Shown here piece by piece: positions 1 to 11,090 of a stretch of 64,000 bases of DNA. The notes under the pieces are model-generated. The model was not told where the DNA came from, did no database searches, and worked only from the letters and a program-made list of their open reading frames with translations. This DNA comes from Spongospora subterranea f. sp. subterranea (taxonomy: Eukaryota; Endomyxa: Phytomyxea; Phytomyxea; Plasmodiophorida). The translations under genes and the position numbers were made by a program. The stretch is from positions 1 to 64,000 of the forward strand of contig JAUGWO010000119.1 in NCBI GenBank assembly GCA_049724395.1, written 5' to 3'. Numbering within the stretch: position 1 is the first letter of the stretch; each line of letters begins with the position of its first letter.

Positions 1-59
1 TGTAAAGGACCAGACGCCAGCGAAGAAAAATTCTTGTCGCCACCCGTCCTGGTCGTACA

Positions 60-300
60 AAGTTCGTCAGCTCAGAGCCAGTTCATTCTGCTCTTGCAGC
101 AGCTTCGTTACGGCGCGTCTGCGACAATATCTTTCTTGACTTTCAGACGCTGCTGACGACTCTCGTCTTCGCGCTTATCGTCAAGCAGTTTTTTTAGCAG
201 CCTTGCAGCCGAGTGGGCGTTTACCATCTTTGCTTCCTTGCACGCCCTCTAAAACGGCTCGCTCTCTTTTTGCTGCCAAAGGGCTTTTCAGCGTGTCGAT
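60..300 (-). pseudogene. Relic of a SANT/NAM-associated-type gene
   Basis: Read on the minus strand, positions ~246-180 encode GKRPLGCKAAKK, the Arg-Pro-(Leu/Ile)-Gly-x-Lys-Ala-Ala-Lys signature found at the end of the Myb/SANT-like or NAM-associated region in plant, oomycete and fungal proteins, many of them derived from DNA transposons. In neighbouring frames it is followed by a charged coiled-coil stretch (KKLLDDKREDESRQQRLKVK, then TKLLQEQNELAL). Reading this needs at least two frame changes and there are stops, so the piece is broken, and no DNA-binding part is visible. Seen: the motif and the helix. Inferred: membership of the family. The source may be a Harbinger-like transposon or a host gene. 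Confidence 0.45.
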
Positions 301-656
301 CCAAATGCCTTTGTCCTGCTGTAAATTGCAAATAAACATTGCATGGTGGAAATCAGATTGCAGAAAACCATGGATACCATGCTTTTCAGCGTCAGATGTA
401 TCGACGCCAGCTCTTTTCCCTGCAAAAGACAGCAGCTATATATCTGTGTAATGTCGGGCAGAGTGTTAACTATGGTTCTATCTGACAGAACGGCATATAG
501 GCTGACGCCCAGCGCGCCTGCCGCTGCTATCACAGACGATGCACGCATTGATGACCCGAATGCGATCGGAGAAAACCCAATGAATTACCGCGTCCGGGGT
601 GTTTCTGAATGGTCCCCCAGGAATCTGTTCCAACTGCAATAGCTACCTTCGAAAAA

Positions 657-684
657 ATGACCAAACAGAAATCTGTTTGGTCAT
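657..684. repeat. Perfect 13-bp inverted repeat (hairpin)
   Basis: Arms 657-669 and 672-684 are exact reverse complements separated by two A bases. No gene is recognised on either side, so this could be a cruciform or a fossil transposon end. Function unknown. Confidence 0.7.
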
Positions 685-1678
685 GGTTCAAAAAACGGGC
701 ACTTTCACAGCACAATCTGGACTGTGTTTGGGTTCCGGCTTGTCTTTCAGGTTCGCGCACTTCAAGTTCGCGGGCGGATTCAATTTTGAACCTTTTTGAA
801 CCCACACTGACACAGTCATCCATGGATACACCTGGCGTTGAATCGGGGATTTCTATTTCTGGGAGATTAGTCCTGAACACATATTTACTGGAAGTTATCA
901 ATAAATCTACTGATTACTTATATTTTACGATCAGGCATGCACATGCCATATTAGACGTTCATAATACATCTATAGATTGATCGTTGTGCATCAGACCGCG
1001 AAGGACAGGTCACAAATATTTTTTTTTAATATAAGTGTCCTAGTGCGATAGATGTATCATTGAGAGCGGTTAACATGTCATGTGTATGACTAATCGTTAA
1101 TAGACACAGCCAGGAGAAATATCCCACGCCTGGAATATGGCATCCGATGAGATCCAGTTGTTGGTCATCCTCTCTTCATCAAGGATGCTTTCCAGCTTCT
1201 TGATTAATTTCAGTATTACGTGATGAGGACCGATGAAGACTTAATCATGATCGAAATTTCTTTGAGATTCTTGGGGTCGCCCTTCAACGCAGACAACCTC
1301 TTGTCTGACTAAGCTGTTCACCGCATCGAGAATGTGGAAGGGCACATAATGAAACTATATCGGTGGAGCAGTAAGCCAATCATTATACCGTTCTTGAGTC
1401 AGTTGAATGACTTCTGTCATATCACCATGACACCTATTAGTTTATTGTATCAAAACAGGCTCGCATTTTACCTTCGTCATCATCTGCTTCACGATAATAA
1501 TTTCTTCAAGCACAGGGATATCTTACCGGTCTCATCTCGTTCAGATTATTCCATTCGATTAAATCAGTAATACTCTATTCTCAACGTCGATGTCAATCGC
1601 TGCTAAATGTCACTGATTCAGCGTTGAATGACCACTGATGTGGTTGAATTTTCGTGTAAAACGGAGCGTTCATTGTTC
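685..1678. other. Stretch without recognisable genes
   Basis: Only short open frames on both strands, none with a familiar motif or a convincing splice structure. No RNA gene seen. Confidence 0.5.
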
Positions 1679-2062
1679 TCAACAAAAACCCTCTGAATGA
1701 TGCCCAACAGAACAGGTAGATGCGAAAACCACCGTTGCTAACTCTGCTGTCTGAAATTCAGTTGTTCCAGCAATCACAGGAAGAGAAGGCTCATCAAGCA
1801 GCGGGGGAAACACCTCGCGATCGTGATAGGCTTCAATGAGTTGCTGATAATCTTGATTTTGCTCCTTAAGCGCATCATCAAACAGGCAATTGACTGGATA
1901 GATGACGTTGACGGCAGACTGATTGCCGGTACCTAGACATAAAAAATTAAAGAGAGAAGGCAATGTATAAATAATTTGAAATACTGATAAGATCCAGAAA
2001 ACATCTTGTTGCCGAACCTGGTCTGGCAGATAATGTTGTCTACAAAATATAGGAATAGCCAT
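1679..2062 (-). CDS. Uncharacterised two-exon gene candidate
   Basis: The minus-strand frame 2062-1679 is open for 127 codons. It contains a clean 52-base phase-0 intron (donor GTATTT after a Ser codon, acceptor TATGTCTAG before a Gly codon); removing it leaves a hydrophilic, acidic protein of about 110 residues with segments such as FDDALKEQNQDYQQLIEAYH. The intron and codon mix are the only support. No domain is recognised, and the upstream part is uncertain because the frame may begin further upstream. It could be the 3' part of a longer gene. Confidence 0.35.
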   Translation of the reverse strand: MAIPIFCRQHYLPDQVRQQDVFWILSVFQIIYTLPSLFNFLCLGTGNQSAVNVIYPVNCLFDDALKEQNQDYQQLIEAYHDREVFPPLLDEPSLPVIAGTTEFQTAELATVVFASTCSVGHHSEGFC

Positions 2063-2331
2063 ATGTCGTTGAGGCGCGACATATCAGGAAGGTTGCCATG
2101 ACAAACGCGTCACCGAAACAAGAATCTCAGTAGCCGTTGCTGTTCAACTTCTTACCTGCCCCATGTATATCACGATGGCCTACCATGGCCGCAGTTCGCT
2201 TGAAGCCTGCCAGCTGGAGCCTCTGTCTGCTCAGCGAACAGATTGGCATGTCCAGTGATTTACAGCAGGACAAAGTTGTCGAGAAACTTGGAAAGGATGA
2301 TCTTTGCTATTTCACTATCCGACCAAAAATC

Positions 2332-2558
2332 TGTGAAACCGAAACAGATGCATCAGAACTATCAGGCATCGTTAAACCTAAGATCGAAGGACTAAATTGT
2401 CGAGTCAGTATTTATTAGATCTAGAGTTAAGGTCTAGGCCGCCTATCGGCTGCATTCCGCCGCTTGCACACCAACCAAGCAGGAAGCCGCTTGCGTATCA
2501 ACCAACTAGTGCCGGTTGACCTGTCTGTACTGATCGCCGGCGCATCGCTTCGCTAACA
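2332..2558 (-). repeat. 3' LTR of the copia element
   Basis: 227 bp, bounded by TG and CA on the plus strand, matching 7897-8122. The purine-rich run just inside it (minus strand CGGGCGGGAG before TGTTAG) is a plausible polypurine tract. Confidence 0.9.
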
Positions 2559-3914
2559 CTCCCGCCCGAGGTGCCGGCGATGAATGTTGTCGCCACGAAC
2601 ACGTTTCGAAGACGTGCGAATAACTCCGGCGCCAACGCCTTTGTATCTGCTAACATTTGGCTGCTAGGACAATACTTCGACTTGATCGTGCCATCAGCTA
2701 TCTTGTTCCTAGTATAGTGAAAGCGAACGTCGATATGTTTAGACCTGCGTGAAATCTGGCCGTTCTCTGCTAGAGCGATCGTGGACTGGCTGTCTTGAAA
2801 GATTACAGTCGGCTCCTCTTGCAATGCACCAACAAATTTCATGAGGCCGCGCAGCCATGTGGCTTCCTTGGAGGCTGCGCACAAAGAGATGTACTCAGCC
2901 TCCGTTGTCGAAAGGGCTGCGCATTCTTGTCTCTTACTTAACCAACTTAATGCTCCGAGGCCGGGCGAGTCTGGTGGAAGCTGATCGACTCGGAGCTGTA
3001 CGACCTTGGGTTCACAAGCTGCCATGTGGCTTCCTTGGAGGCTGCGCACAAAGAGATGACTCAGCCTCCGTTGTCGAAAGGGCTGCGCATTCTTGTCTCT
3101 TACTTAACCAATTACTCCGTGGCCATAGAGGAAGAGGAACCCTGACGTCGATCTTCTTGTCGCCGTGCATCCTGCGAAATCGGCGTCTGCGTACGCGACC
3201 AAACGTTGGCCGTCGCTTCCGCCGAATTCTAGACCGATGTTGATTGTCGCTTGGAGGTATCGCATGAGTCTCTTGACCGCCTTCACGTGAATGTCGCCGG
3301 AGATTGCTTCTTGCGAATACGGAAAGTCGGCTGCTGGCCCTTCGTGAACCTCCAGGTTCGTGCCAGGCGCGACCGGGCATGTGATAGGACGACAGTCCGC
3401 CATTCCGAATCGCTCTAAGACCTTCTTTGCATACGCTGATTGGCTCAGCTTCATCAGCTTCTGCTTTCTGTTGCGCTCGACCTTGAGTCCAAGTACATAG
3501 TTGATGTCGCCAATGGGCTTTAGGGAGAACTTCTGGCGAAGATGGCATTCCAGATCGGGTGATCTGCTCCTTGGACTTTGATGCTATAATCAAGTCGTCA
3601 ACATAGATCGCGAGCAGAAGCGTATAATCGTCAGCGGGAGCGACGGCCAACGTTTGGTCGCGTACGCAGACGCCGATTTCGCAGGATGCACGGCGACAAG
3701 AAGATCGACGTCAGGGTTCCTCTTCCTCTACGGCCACGGAGCATTAAGTTGGTTAAGTAAGAGACAAGAATGCGCAGCCCTTTCGACAACGGAGGCTGAG
3801 TCATCTCTTTGTGCGCAGCCTCCAAGGAAGCCACATGGCAGCTTGTGAACCCAAGGTCGTACAGCTCCGAGTCGATCAGCTTCCACCAGACTCGCCCGGC
3901 CTCGGAGCATCTAA

Positions 3915-4479
3915 TTGTCAAATGGTATGTATGATGGTCAGCATGGTTGTTTCAATGTCCTAAGCGTTTGCTTTGACAACAGCCCTTTCCGACGATGGAC
4001 GTTGAGCAAGAAAATGATGAGCACCGATTGGTCAACAAGCGGTTGCAAGACATCATCGAACAAGATGCTGAGATTCCTGAGGGCTGGTTCAACACTGCCA
4101 TAGCCCGGGAGTGTGTCCAGGTCTGTACTGTCACAATTTGCTGGGCCAGGGCCATAGGACTTCTGGTGTTGATATATTTTTACAGAACTCAAGGCAGCGA
4201 TCATGTCCGGTGTTGGTGGCCGTGTGCCGAGTTTGTTTAAAATCATTCGCATCCGCCAATTATGCCAACCGGCACATAGTAACCCATAAAACCGGCATTG
4301 CCGAATTTGTGATGAACGCCAATGCAAAATCGGATAAGGGTTATGCCGCTCGGCTTCATTATTGTTTGAACTGACTAAACCAATAATAGTTTTTCCGTTG
4401 CGGGAGAGGCATATTGAGGATCTAATGATCGCTAGAAATGTGGCCAACCCACTATTCAAGCAAGGGCAGATTCTGCCTG
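3915..4479 (+). repeat. Left 565-bp inverted arm
   Basis: Mirror of 4607-5171. Open frames from 3995 (acidic stretch) and 4111 (C2H2 finger near 4215-4285) recur in the other arm on the opposite strand. Confidence 0.85.
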
Positions 4480-4606
4480 TCGAGCATGGAACACCGCGTC
4501 AAGGTTCGCGGCAACCTTCTGTAGCAAGGACCTATAACCAACAATCAGTACCACAAGCGTGATACTGACGCATTGACCAACCACGGCCTTTCTTGCAATT
4601 CAATTT

Positions 4607-5171
4607 CAGGCAGAATCTGCCCTTGCTTGAATAGTGGGTTGGCCACATTTTTAGCGATCATTAGATCCTCAATATGCCTCTCCCGCAACGGAAAAACTAT
4701 TATTGGTTTTGTCAGTTCAAACAATAATGAAGCCGAGCGGCATAATCCTTATCCGATTTTGCATTGGCGTTCATCACAAATTCGGCAATGTCGGTTTTAT
4801 GGGTTACTATGTGCCGGTTGGCATAATTGGCGGATGCGAATGATTTAAAACAAACTCGGCACACGGCCACCAACACCGGACATGATCGCTGCCTTGAGTT
4901 CTGTAAAAATATATCAACACCAGGAGTCCTATGGCCCTGGCCCAGCAAATTGTGACAGTACAGACCTGGACACACTCCCGGGCTATGGCAGTGTTGAACC
5001 AGCCCTCAGGAATCTCAGCATCTTGTTCGATGATGTCTTGCAACCGCTTGTTGACCAATCGGTGCTCATCATTTTCTTGCTCAACGTCCATCGTCGGAAA
5101 GGGCTGTTGTCAAAGCAAACGCTTAGGACATTGAAACAACCATGCTGACCATCATACATACCATTTGACAA
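4607..5171 (-). repeat. Right 565-bp inverted arm
   Basis: Mirror of 3915-4479. Same two frames on the minus strand. A handful of base differences separate the arms. Confidence 0.85.
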
Positions 5172-7145
5172 CCCCCAGACTCGCCCGGCCTGCTTTAATC
5201 CGTAGATGGCTTTGTGAAGCTTGCATACCAGCTTCTTTCCGTCCTTGTCGACTTGCTGAAATCCTTCAGGTTGTTCGAGATATATTTCTTCGTCCAAATC
5301 GCCGTACAAAAACGCAAAGTCGACATCGATCTGCTTGATCTCCATGTCTTGCTCTGCAGCTACTGCCAAAACAGCTCGAAGCGAAGTTAAAGCCACCACA
5401 GGCGAAGTCGTCTCGGTAAAATCCACACCTGGCCTTTGGGTGAACCCCCGTGCCACATATCGAGCCTTATATCGCTGAACATTTCCTTCCGCGTCGGTCT
5501 TGGCCTTGAAACACCACTTGCCGCTCACAACCGCTCGTCCTTTTGGTAACGGTACTAACGTCCAGGTGTTATTTCGTTTGAGAGCTTCATATTCCTCTTT
5601 CATCGTCCTTTTCCAGTGCGGACTCGTCAATGCCTCTGATGACGTCGACGGTTCGTATATAGGATCGGCCTGTGCAACCAAAACATATTCATGCATATAC
5701 CATACTGTCGCTTTTCGGTTTCTTTTCGAGGTCTGCATTTCGGATGATCCTTCGTTTGAAGGGTTATCGTGTTGTGAGATTTCGACACTTCCGTCGTTAC
5801 TTTCGACCGCACTCAGATCATTCCTCCCTTTGTGTTCGGACTTCTTTGAAACATCGGCCGGGCGCCAGCTTGGGACGGGTGTCATCACGTTCTTTGAGCC
5901 AACTTGAATGTTGTCAACCACTGCGTCTCGCGATATGAATCTTCGCCGGTTGTCGGTTGATTCAAACACGCCCGCCTTTGCTCGTGGGGCAAAGCTTAAG
6001 AACACGCAGGGACGTGACTTTTCGTCCAACTTTCCTCGCTTTACAAGGAGAATCTGTACGTGCACCTGCGCCTTTGCACCGAACAAAGGGAGCTTACACA
6101 AATTAAGCTTTTGCTCCCAGAGCATCTCGAATGTTCTCATTAGGAGTGCGATTACGGATGTATGCCGCCATGGCAGCGGCATATTGCCAGTACTCCTGAT
6201 CCAGATCGGCATCAATCAATAAACATCGCGTCATCTCCATTATTGTCCGATTTAGCCTTTCCGCACGCCCATTCTGTTGAGGAGTTCTGGGAGCTGACCT
6301 CTCCCACCTGATGCCGTTTGCATTCAGATATTCTTGTGCCATTGTACTGGCATACTCTCCGCCCCCATCACTCCTCAGGCATTTGATCTTGACTCCGCGC
6401 TGTCTCTCGAAAGCGGCTTGAAATGTCTTGAATGCCGCCAACTGATCGGATTTCTTCTTCAGGAAGCTCAGATGAATCCATCCTGTATGGTCGTCGAGGT
6501 AAGTGACCATGTAGATGTTTCCCTGTATCGATCTTGTTCTCATAGGTCCACACAGATCGCTGTGAACCAGATCGCCGGGTTTCTGCTTCGACTCGTTGAT
6601 GCTTTTGGTATCGGCGCCCTTGTCATCTTACCCTTCATACAGGTTTGGCATTGCTCAAGCAATGCAATCGCTTGGTCTGTAATTGATGGCAGTATGCCGC
6701 TCTTGCTCATGAATGCGATCATCTTGAAGTTGGTGTCACCGCATTTCTGATGATAGGCAATGATGTCAAGTTGACGTTGCGTCATTACTACTTCCGCCGC
6801 CATAACTCGGAAGACTCCACCGTGTCTCACAGCGGTCAACGCGACGTTCCCATTTCGCATAACTTTGCAGAGCCCGTCCTCCATGACGACCCTGACTCCA
6901 ACCACTGTGGAGGCGCTGCTCACTGAAAACAGATTCTCCTTCAGACCAGGTACATAGAGGACATTTCCGAGTTGCAAATCCGGTGGAATTATGGCCTGGC
7001 CCTTGTGCGTTGCTACCAACGTCCTTCCGTCGCCGAGTACTATCTGCACAGAACCGTCCACCGCTCGGCCGACCAGACCATATGAGCCGACGCGCCACTG
7101 TCGAGGATCCAGGTTCCATTCGTGTTCTCTGTGTGAGGGCTCTCG

Positions 7146-7934
7146 TTAAATTTTCGCAGTGAATAAGAACTCGGTCTCTGCCAATGTCGCGTTAGCCGAC
7201 TCCTGGCTTGCCTTTAGCCTGCAGTCCCTGGCGTAGTGGCCCTTTATTCCACATTTGAAGCAACGACCCTTCCTCTTGATTTTCTTCGGCTTCTTTAAAG
7301 TCGCCTTCATCGCTGTCTCAGGCTCCGTCTTTTGCTCTTCCATCGTCTTGAACCGCTCCTCTGCAGCCGTCAACTTGTTGATCAGATCGGCTCTCTGGAG
7401 CACCGGACCATTCATTATAATCTCGATCACGTTCGCATACTTCTCCGTGCCCATGATGGAAAAACAAACAGTCGTCATAAAATCTTCGTCCGTCACTTTG
7501 GAATCTGTAACTTCATCCAACTCGTCGACTAACCTCGACATCATTGCTAGATGAACGTATAGATCCCCACTCTCCGCCAACTTTCCCTGGCGGAACTTTT
7601 GTGTCAAAATAAGAACAGACTGACCGCCATTCTTGCGGTAGAAGGATGTTAGAGCAGTCCATGCCTGCTTCGGTGTTCTTGTTTTGTTCACCAAGACGAA
7701 TTGACTCGACTCAATCGCCGCTATCAAAGCCGAAAACACTTTGTTCTGCATTGCCTGGTCCTCGAGATCTTTGTTGAGAGCGTCTGTCAGATCATAGCCA
7801 AGGAGATATGCTGTGAAGCCAAACTCAAATGCGTTCCAATTGGTTCCATTCAATTTTTCCCCAGTGTACGCTCGAATGGCGCCTGGGCCCATAACCTGTG
7901 AAACCGAAACAGAATCATCAGAACTATCAGGCAT
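7146..7934 (-). other. copia gag part
   Basis: A 262-residue open frame with the UBN2-type capsid region of copia gags (WNAFEFGFTAYLLG near residue 33; W-x-A-L-x-x-F-Y near 91) and one CCHC zinc knuckle, CFKCGIKGHYARDC, near residue 225. Length and order are normal for the family. This part looks whole; pol does not. The start codon is inside the LTR, about 38 bases before its end. Confidence 0.9.
7882..7896 (-). other. Primer binding site (half-tRNA iMet type)
   Basis: Immediately after the 5' LTR the minus strand reads GTTATGGGCCCAG. This is complementary to the anticodon arm of initiator tRNA-Met, the internal tRNA site used by Drosophila copia and its relatives rather than the tRNA 3' end. 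The gag frame runs straight through it. Confidence 0.75.
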
Positions 7935-8122
7935 CGTTAAACCTAAGATCGAAGGCTAAATTGTCGAGTCAGTATTTATTAGATCTAGAGTTAAGGTCTA
8001 GGCCGCCTATCGGCTGCATTCCGCCGCTTGCACACCAACCAAGCAGGAAGCCACTTGCTTACCAACCAACTAGTGCCGGCTGACCTGTCTGTACTGATCG
8101 CCGGCGCATCGCTTCGCTAACA
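7897..8122 (-). repeat. 5' LTR of the copia element
   Basis: 226 bp, matching 2332-2558. In element orientation it starts TGTTAGCG and ends TTTCACA. The gag start codon at 7934 lies inside the LTR, as is known for Ty1. Confidence 0.9.
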
Positions 8123-8363
8123 GAATCAGTGAACGCAAACGCCCTCGTGAGACCCGTAAATTGGGCAGAAAAAGCAGGTAACGAGGTGTCTTCGTCTGCG
8201 TCATCAATGACCTCAACGGCTCGCCAGGTTTCGCCTCGTAAATCACGGGGACTCGATGTATCTTATCATCAGAATCATTGATATCCAAAGCAAACGCATC
8301 GTCGACGTCTTCGCTGCTGAGGAAATCGTTCTGCGCCATGCTGGGAAAACGCGGATCTGTCAA
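8123..8363 (-). pseudogene. Host gene interrupted by the copia insertion
   Basis: The minus-strand frame starts MTDPRFPSMAQNDFLSSEDV (a second Met at residue 9 is an alternative start) and continues through an acidic region and KPGEPLRSLM into a basic stretch before running into the 5' LTR at 8122. Codon content looks genuine and the last host codons abut the LTR exactly, so the element most likely broke this gene. Beyond the left LTR (below 2332) the minus strand stays open for only a few codons in each frame. No domain recognised. A short minus-strand frame at 8394-8597 could be an upstream exon, but no good splice pair joins them. Confidence 0.45.
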
Positions 8364-8599
8364 AAATTGTGAATTTTCTTTTGAAACCTTGTTTCAATTT
8401 GGTGTGATCTGCCACTCGGCATCTTCAGATGGTTGGATGGTGTTCAAGCCCTTGAGGAAGTCTGACTCCTTGGGGCGCTGAGACGCCGATTGCGGAAACC
8501 GCGGAAACCGCGGAATCGAGTGTATTGGATTTTCACCATAATGGGCAGTTACCTTGAAAGGGCAACGCGCTATATTATGGGATGATGATTGACGCACTG

Positions 8600-9550
8600 A
8601 AAATGACCGTTTTTGCCTTCATCACTATCGCTTTCGTCGCAATAATTTCCCTGCTGTATATACCCTGATGCGATTAAAGACTTATTCATCTTAACTCAGG
8701 TTATTGTTATTATGTTTTGACACGAATATTTGCATTTCACTGAGAGATTTTGAAACGAACTGCTGCTAGCTGGTCAGTTCCAGAAAAAAAGCTTTTCCTA
8801 TAAATGTTCAATTATTTTCTTTGTACTGGTTCTCATGCCCTCATTATTGTTATGGACAATAAGGCTCTGGTATTCCTCTATGATTCTACATTTGATGGTG
8901 TTTTACTTCATAGACATGAAAGTATAATTTGATTGTCATGGCTGTCAGGCGAAGATGCTGCACGGTTAGTTACGTCGGCATCATAATACTGGAGAGTTCA
9001 ATAACTTTCTTTGTTTTCTGCATGGTTTTGGACGCCAGATTGGTACTTGCTTCTTCAATACCTCTTCTACATTACATAAAGAAAACGCACATTTTTAAGG
9101 GCATACCAAACTGCTTAACCATGGGAGTCATAGTTGCTACTAAATAAACGTATTTCTTCGATATCAAATTGAATCTTCGGTGTTTGAGCAATATCATATT
9201 GATACGTCCCAAACCGTGGTTCAATCAAACTGATGCTAAATTGTTTTCTGGAGGAGCTGGCAACGTTTTTGCGGCCGTCCTTGTTGTTTTGGCCAGCACA
9301 GTCCACATCTCTTGTGAATTTTGCGAGCCGGGAGGGATGGCTTTGCTGACTTCTCCAGTTGGCCGGAAACTTTAGGCCTGTTTCCCAGCAGTTGGTCAGC
9401 CTGTTTCAAGGAGACCATTGGTGGAAAATGTTGACGCAATGCCTGACGAGCCAGTACGAAGGAGAGGGACACCGTAACGGCAACGCTCTCTGACGGTGTC
9501 CCAGTCTGTGACGAGTCCGGCGCAAAACCATTCCCCACCTGGCAAGAGTA
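8600..9550. other. AT-rich stretch without recognisable genes
   Basis: Short frames only. A minus-strand frame at 9236-9664 overlaps the start of the next plus-strand candidate and shows no motif. Confidence 0.45.
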
Positions 9551-9553
9551 ACC

Positions 9554-11013
9554 TTGCCCGGTAACATGATTAGGACTCGTGTAGCGGCGAACCCGTTGAA
9601 GAATGCAACCAAAAGCGTGTACAATGAGATAGGGGTACTGCCCCGATTTCGGACCCCGATGCATTTAACTAGTCTATCGGATCTGTTCCGCAAGTCGTCC
9701 CCCTCGCTGGAGAGTTCCAGGCCGAAACATTTGTCCATGTATTCATTGCCTCAATTCGCTTCACAATTCCTCATGATCAAGGATGGACGAATTCCGGATG
9801 ACGATGGACGGCAGTCCATGATTGAGCTGAAGCTGCAACTACATTCGTTATTTGATCAAGCGCTTCAAATGTTCGTAGATTGCTTGACCATATGTCGCCG
9901 CCCCCTTATTCACACCATTTAACCAGGTCTGACGCTCAAGCTCGACATGTGGAATTATCCGCTTTGCACAGATTTTACATTACTCGGTTCACGAATGAGG
10001 CGCTGCCCTATCGGGTTATGCAAAGACATTTCCTGATTTCGGGTCGCAAAGGAGAAGCGAATAGTATGGAGCAGATGGCCATGACCAAATTTGAATGCGA
10101 TGCATCAAGATACCACAGCTCGGTGTGCGATGCTGAGCACTCAAATACTGTTAAAGTTTGTCTCTCAAAATATCGCAAATCGTACTCAAAAGACCCCATC
10201 CTACTCCATATGATCATCGACAGAGCCGACAGGTTGCCAAAATTACTGTTTCATTTTTTACACAACATTTTTATGTCTCTTTCGCTGAATGTATCGTATT
10301 GCAACATGGGACGTTTTTTCACAATGATTGCTCAGAGAAAACAATACTCCAGCGGTGATGGATGCTTTTTCAATGCTTGGCAGAGAAGACGTCATCTCAG
10401 ATCAGTCAGTATTCGGCTTTGCAACAGCAATGAAGTTTGTTCCCTGATAACAAATCGTTTTTAGGCGGTTCATGAGGGTCCTTCATCATGTTCGAAAACA
10501 ACTTCCCTCCACGTTTTCCCCTCCGCTGCTAGCGCAGACACGAAGAATCTATCCTTTGCTTCAATCGTATTACGACAGTATTCCCTCATCACGTATCACG
10601 CCGGTAGCCAAAACAACCCATCGTTTACCATTCCGGTCGGGAGCTTATTATTTTGCCAGGTTATGGTGCAAGAAATGGCGGTTATTCAACGTTCATTGGG
10701 GTTATCATCGTCACTGGCGTTGCTATACAACGAAAGTTCACACCTCTTGAAGCGGTCCCCGCAAACTCGTTCTGCGTTTGCCTCGGCTTTTCTTCATTTG
10801 AACATGTTCAACGCCATCGTGGATCTGAAATCGAACTTCGTGGTCTCGTTGGATATTCCGGAGAATCTAAAATTCCTGACCCTTGCTGCCGAAGTGTGGA
10901 CGCCAGAGCAGGTCAGGATCATCCTTTTGTTTCTGGTTTGGGAACGTATTCACATTTTGGGTCAGATGTTACCCTCATTACGAGGAATGCGGTTATCAGC
11001 TCCCTATCGTTAG
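9554..11013 (+). CDS. Uncharacterised spliced gene, possibly mitochondrial helical protein
   Basis: Exons I can support: 9554-~9873 (start rich in Arg/Ser/Leu and poor in acid, MIRTRVAANPLKNATKSV, presequence-like), ~9930-10232, 10336-10438, and a long exon from 10477 (or 10465) to 11013. The 10232/10336 junction is in phase (GACAG|GTTGCC to CTCAG|A) and continues the frame as IIDRADRENNTPAVMDAFSM. The next junction also keeps frame. The first junction does not resolve cleanly. The protein would be alpha-helical with segments such as FLHLNMFNAIVDLKSN and ILLFLVWERIHIL. No domain is recognised; a helical-repeat (TPR/PPR-like) protein is a guess. The 3' end may continue past 11013 through further exons. 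Confidence 0.4.
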
Positions 11014-11090
11014 CGCTGCCATTATTGCTTATGTTCATGTACGCCATGGCCTATACGATAGCGAGCAAACCATAAATGCAATGAATACGG

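Larger units (their letters stand above)
3915..5171. mobile_element. Symmetrical long-TIR element nested in copia
   Basis: A 1257-bp insertion made of two inverted arms of exactly 565 bp each (3915-4479 and 4607-5171) around a 127-bp centre. The outer ends read TTGTCAAATGG and CCATTTGACAA. The arms are nearly identical (roughly 99%), so it is very young or kept homogeneous. Each arm can encode, reading inward, an acidic stretch (DVEQENDEHRLVNKRL) and a classical C2H2 finger, CRVC-x12-HIVTH, in a second frame. No transposase is visible. Flanking copia sequence CCAGACTCGCCCGGCCT occurs on both sides with a few filler bases. Foldback-like or MULE-like non-autonomous element is my best guess; a palindromic duplication event is the alternative. 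Confidence 0.8.
2332..8122 (-). mobile_element. Ty1/copia LTR retrotransposon, broken
   Basis: Fossil LTR element read on the minus strand: 5' LTR 7897-8122, gag 7146-7934, pol with GAG-pre-integrase and integrase 5300-7140 and the start of reverse transcriptase down to 5172, then the rest of RT and RNase H at 2559-3914, and the 3' LTR 2332-2558. The copia order (integrase before RT) and the RNase H tail fix the family. The two LTRs are about 97% identical, so insertion is fairly recent. Flanking 5-mers AAATC (left) and GAATC (right) may be a diverged target duplication. The element is broken: pol is split by a nested inverted-repeat element at 3915-5171, and the RT/RNase H part is internally rearranged with an inverted duplicate of about 170 bp. 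At least three large disruptions. Confidence 0.93.

Noticed and set aside
10439-10464. 26-base intron
   Set aside because: A downstream in-phase AG at 10476 gives a 38-base intron, closer to others here; ultra-short introns are not needed.
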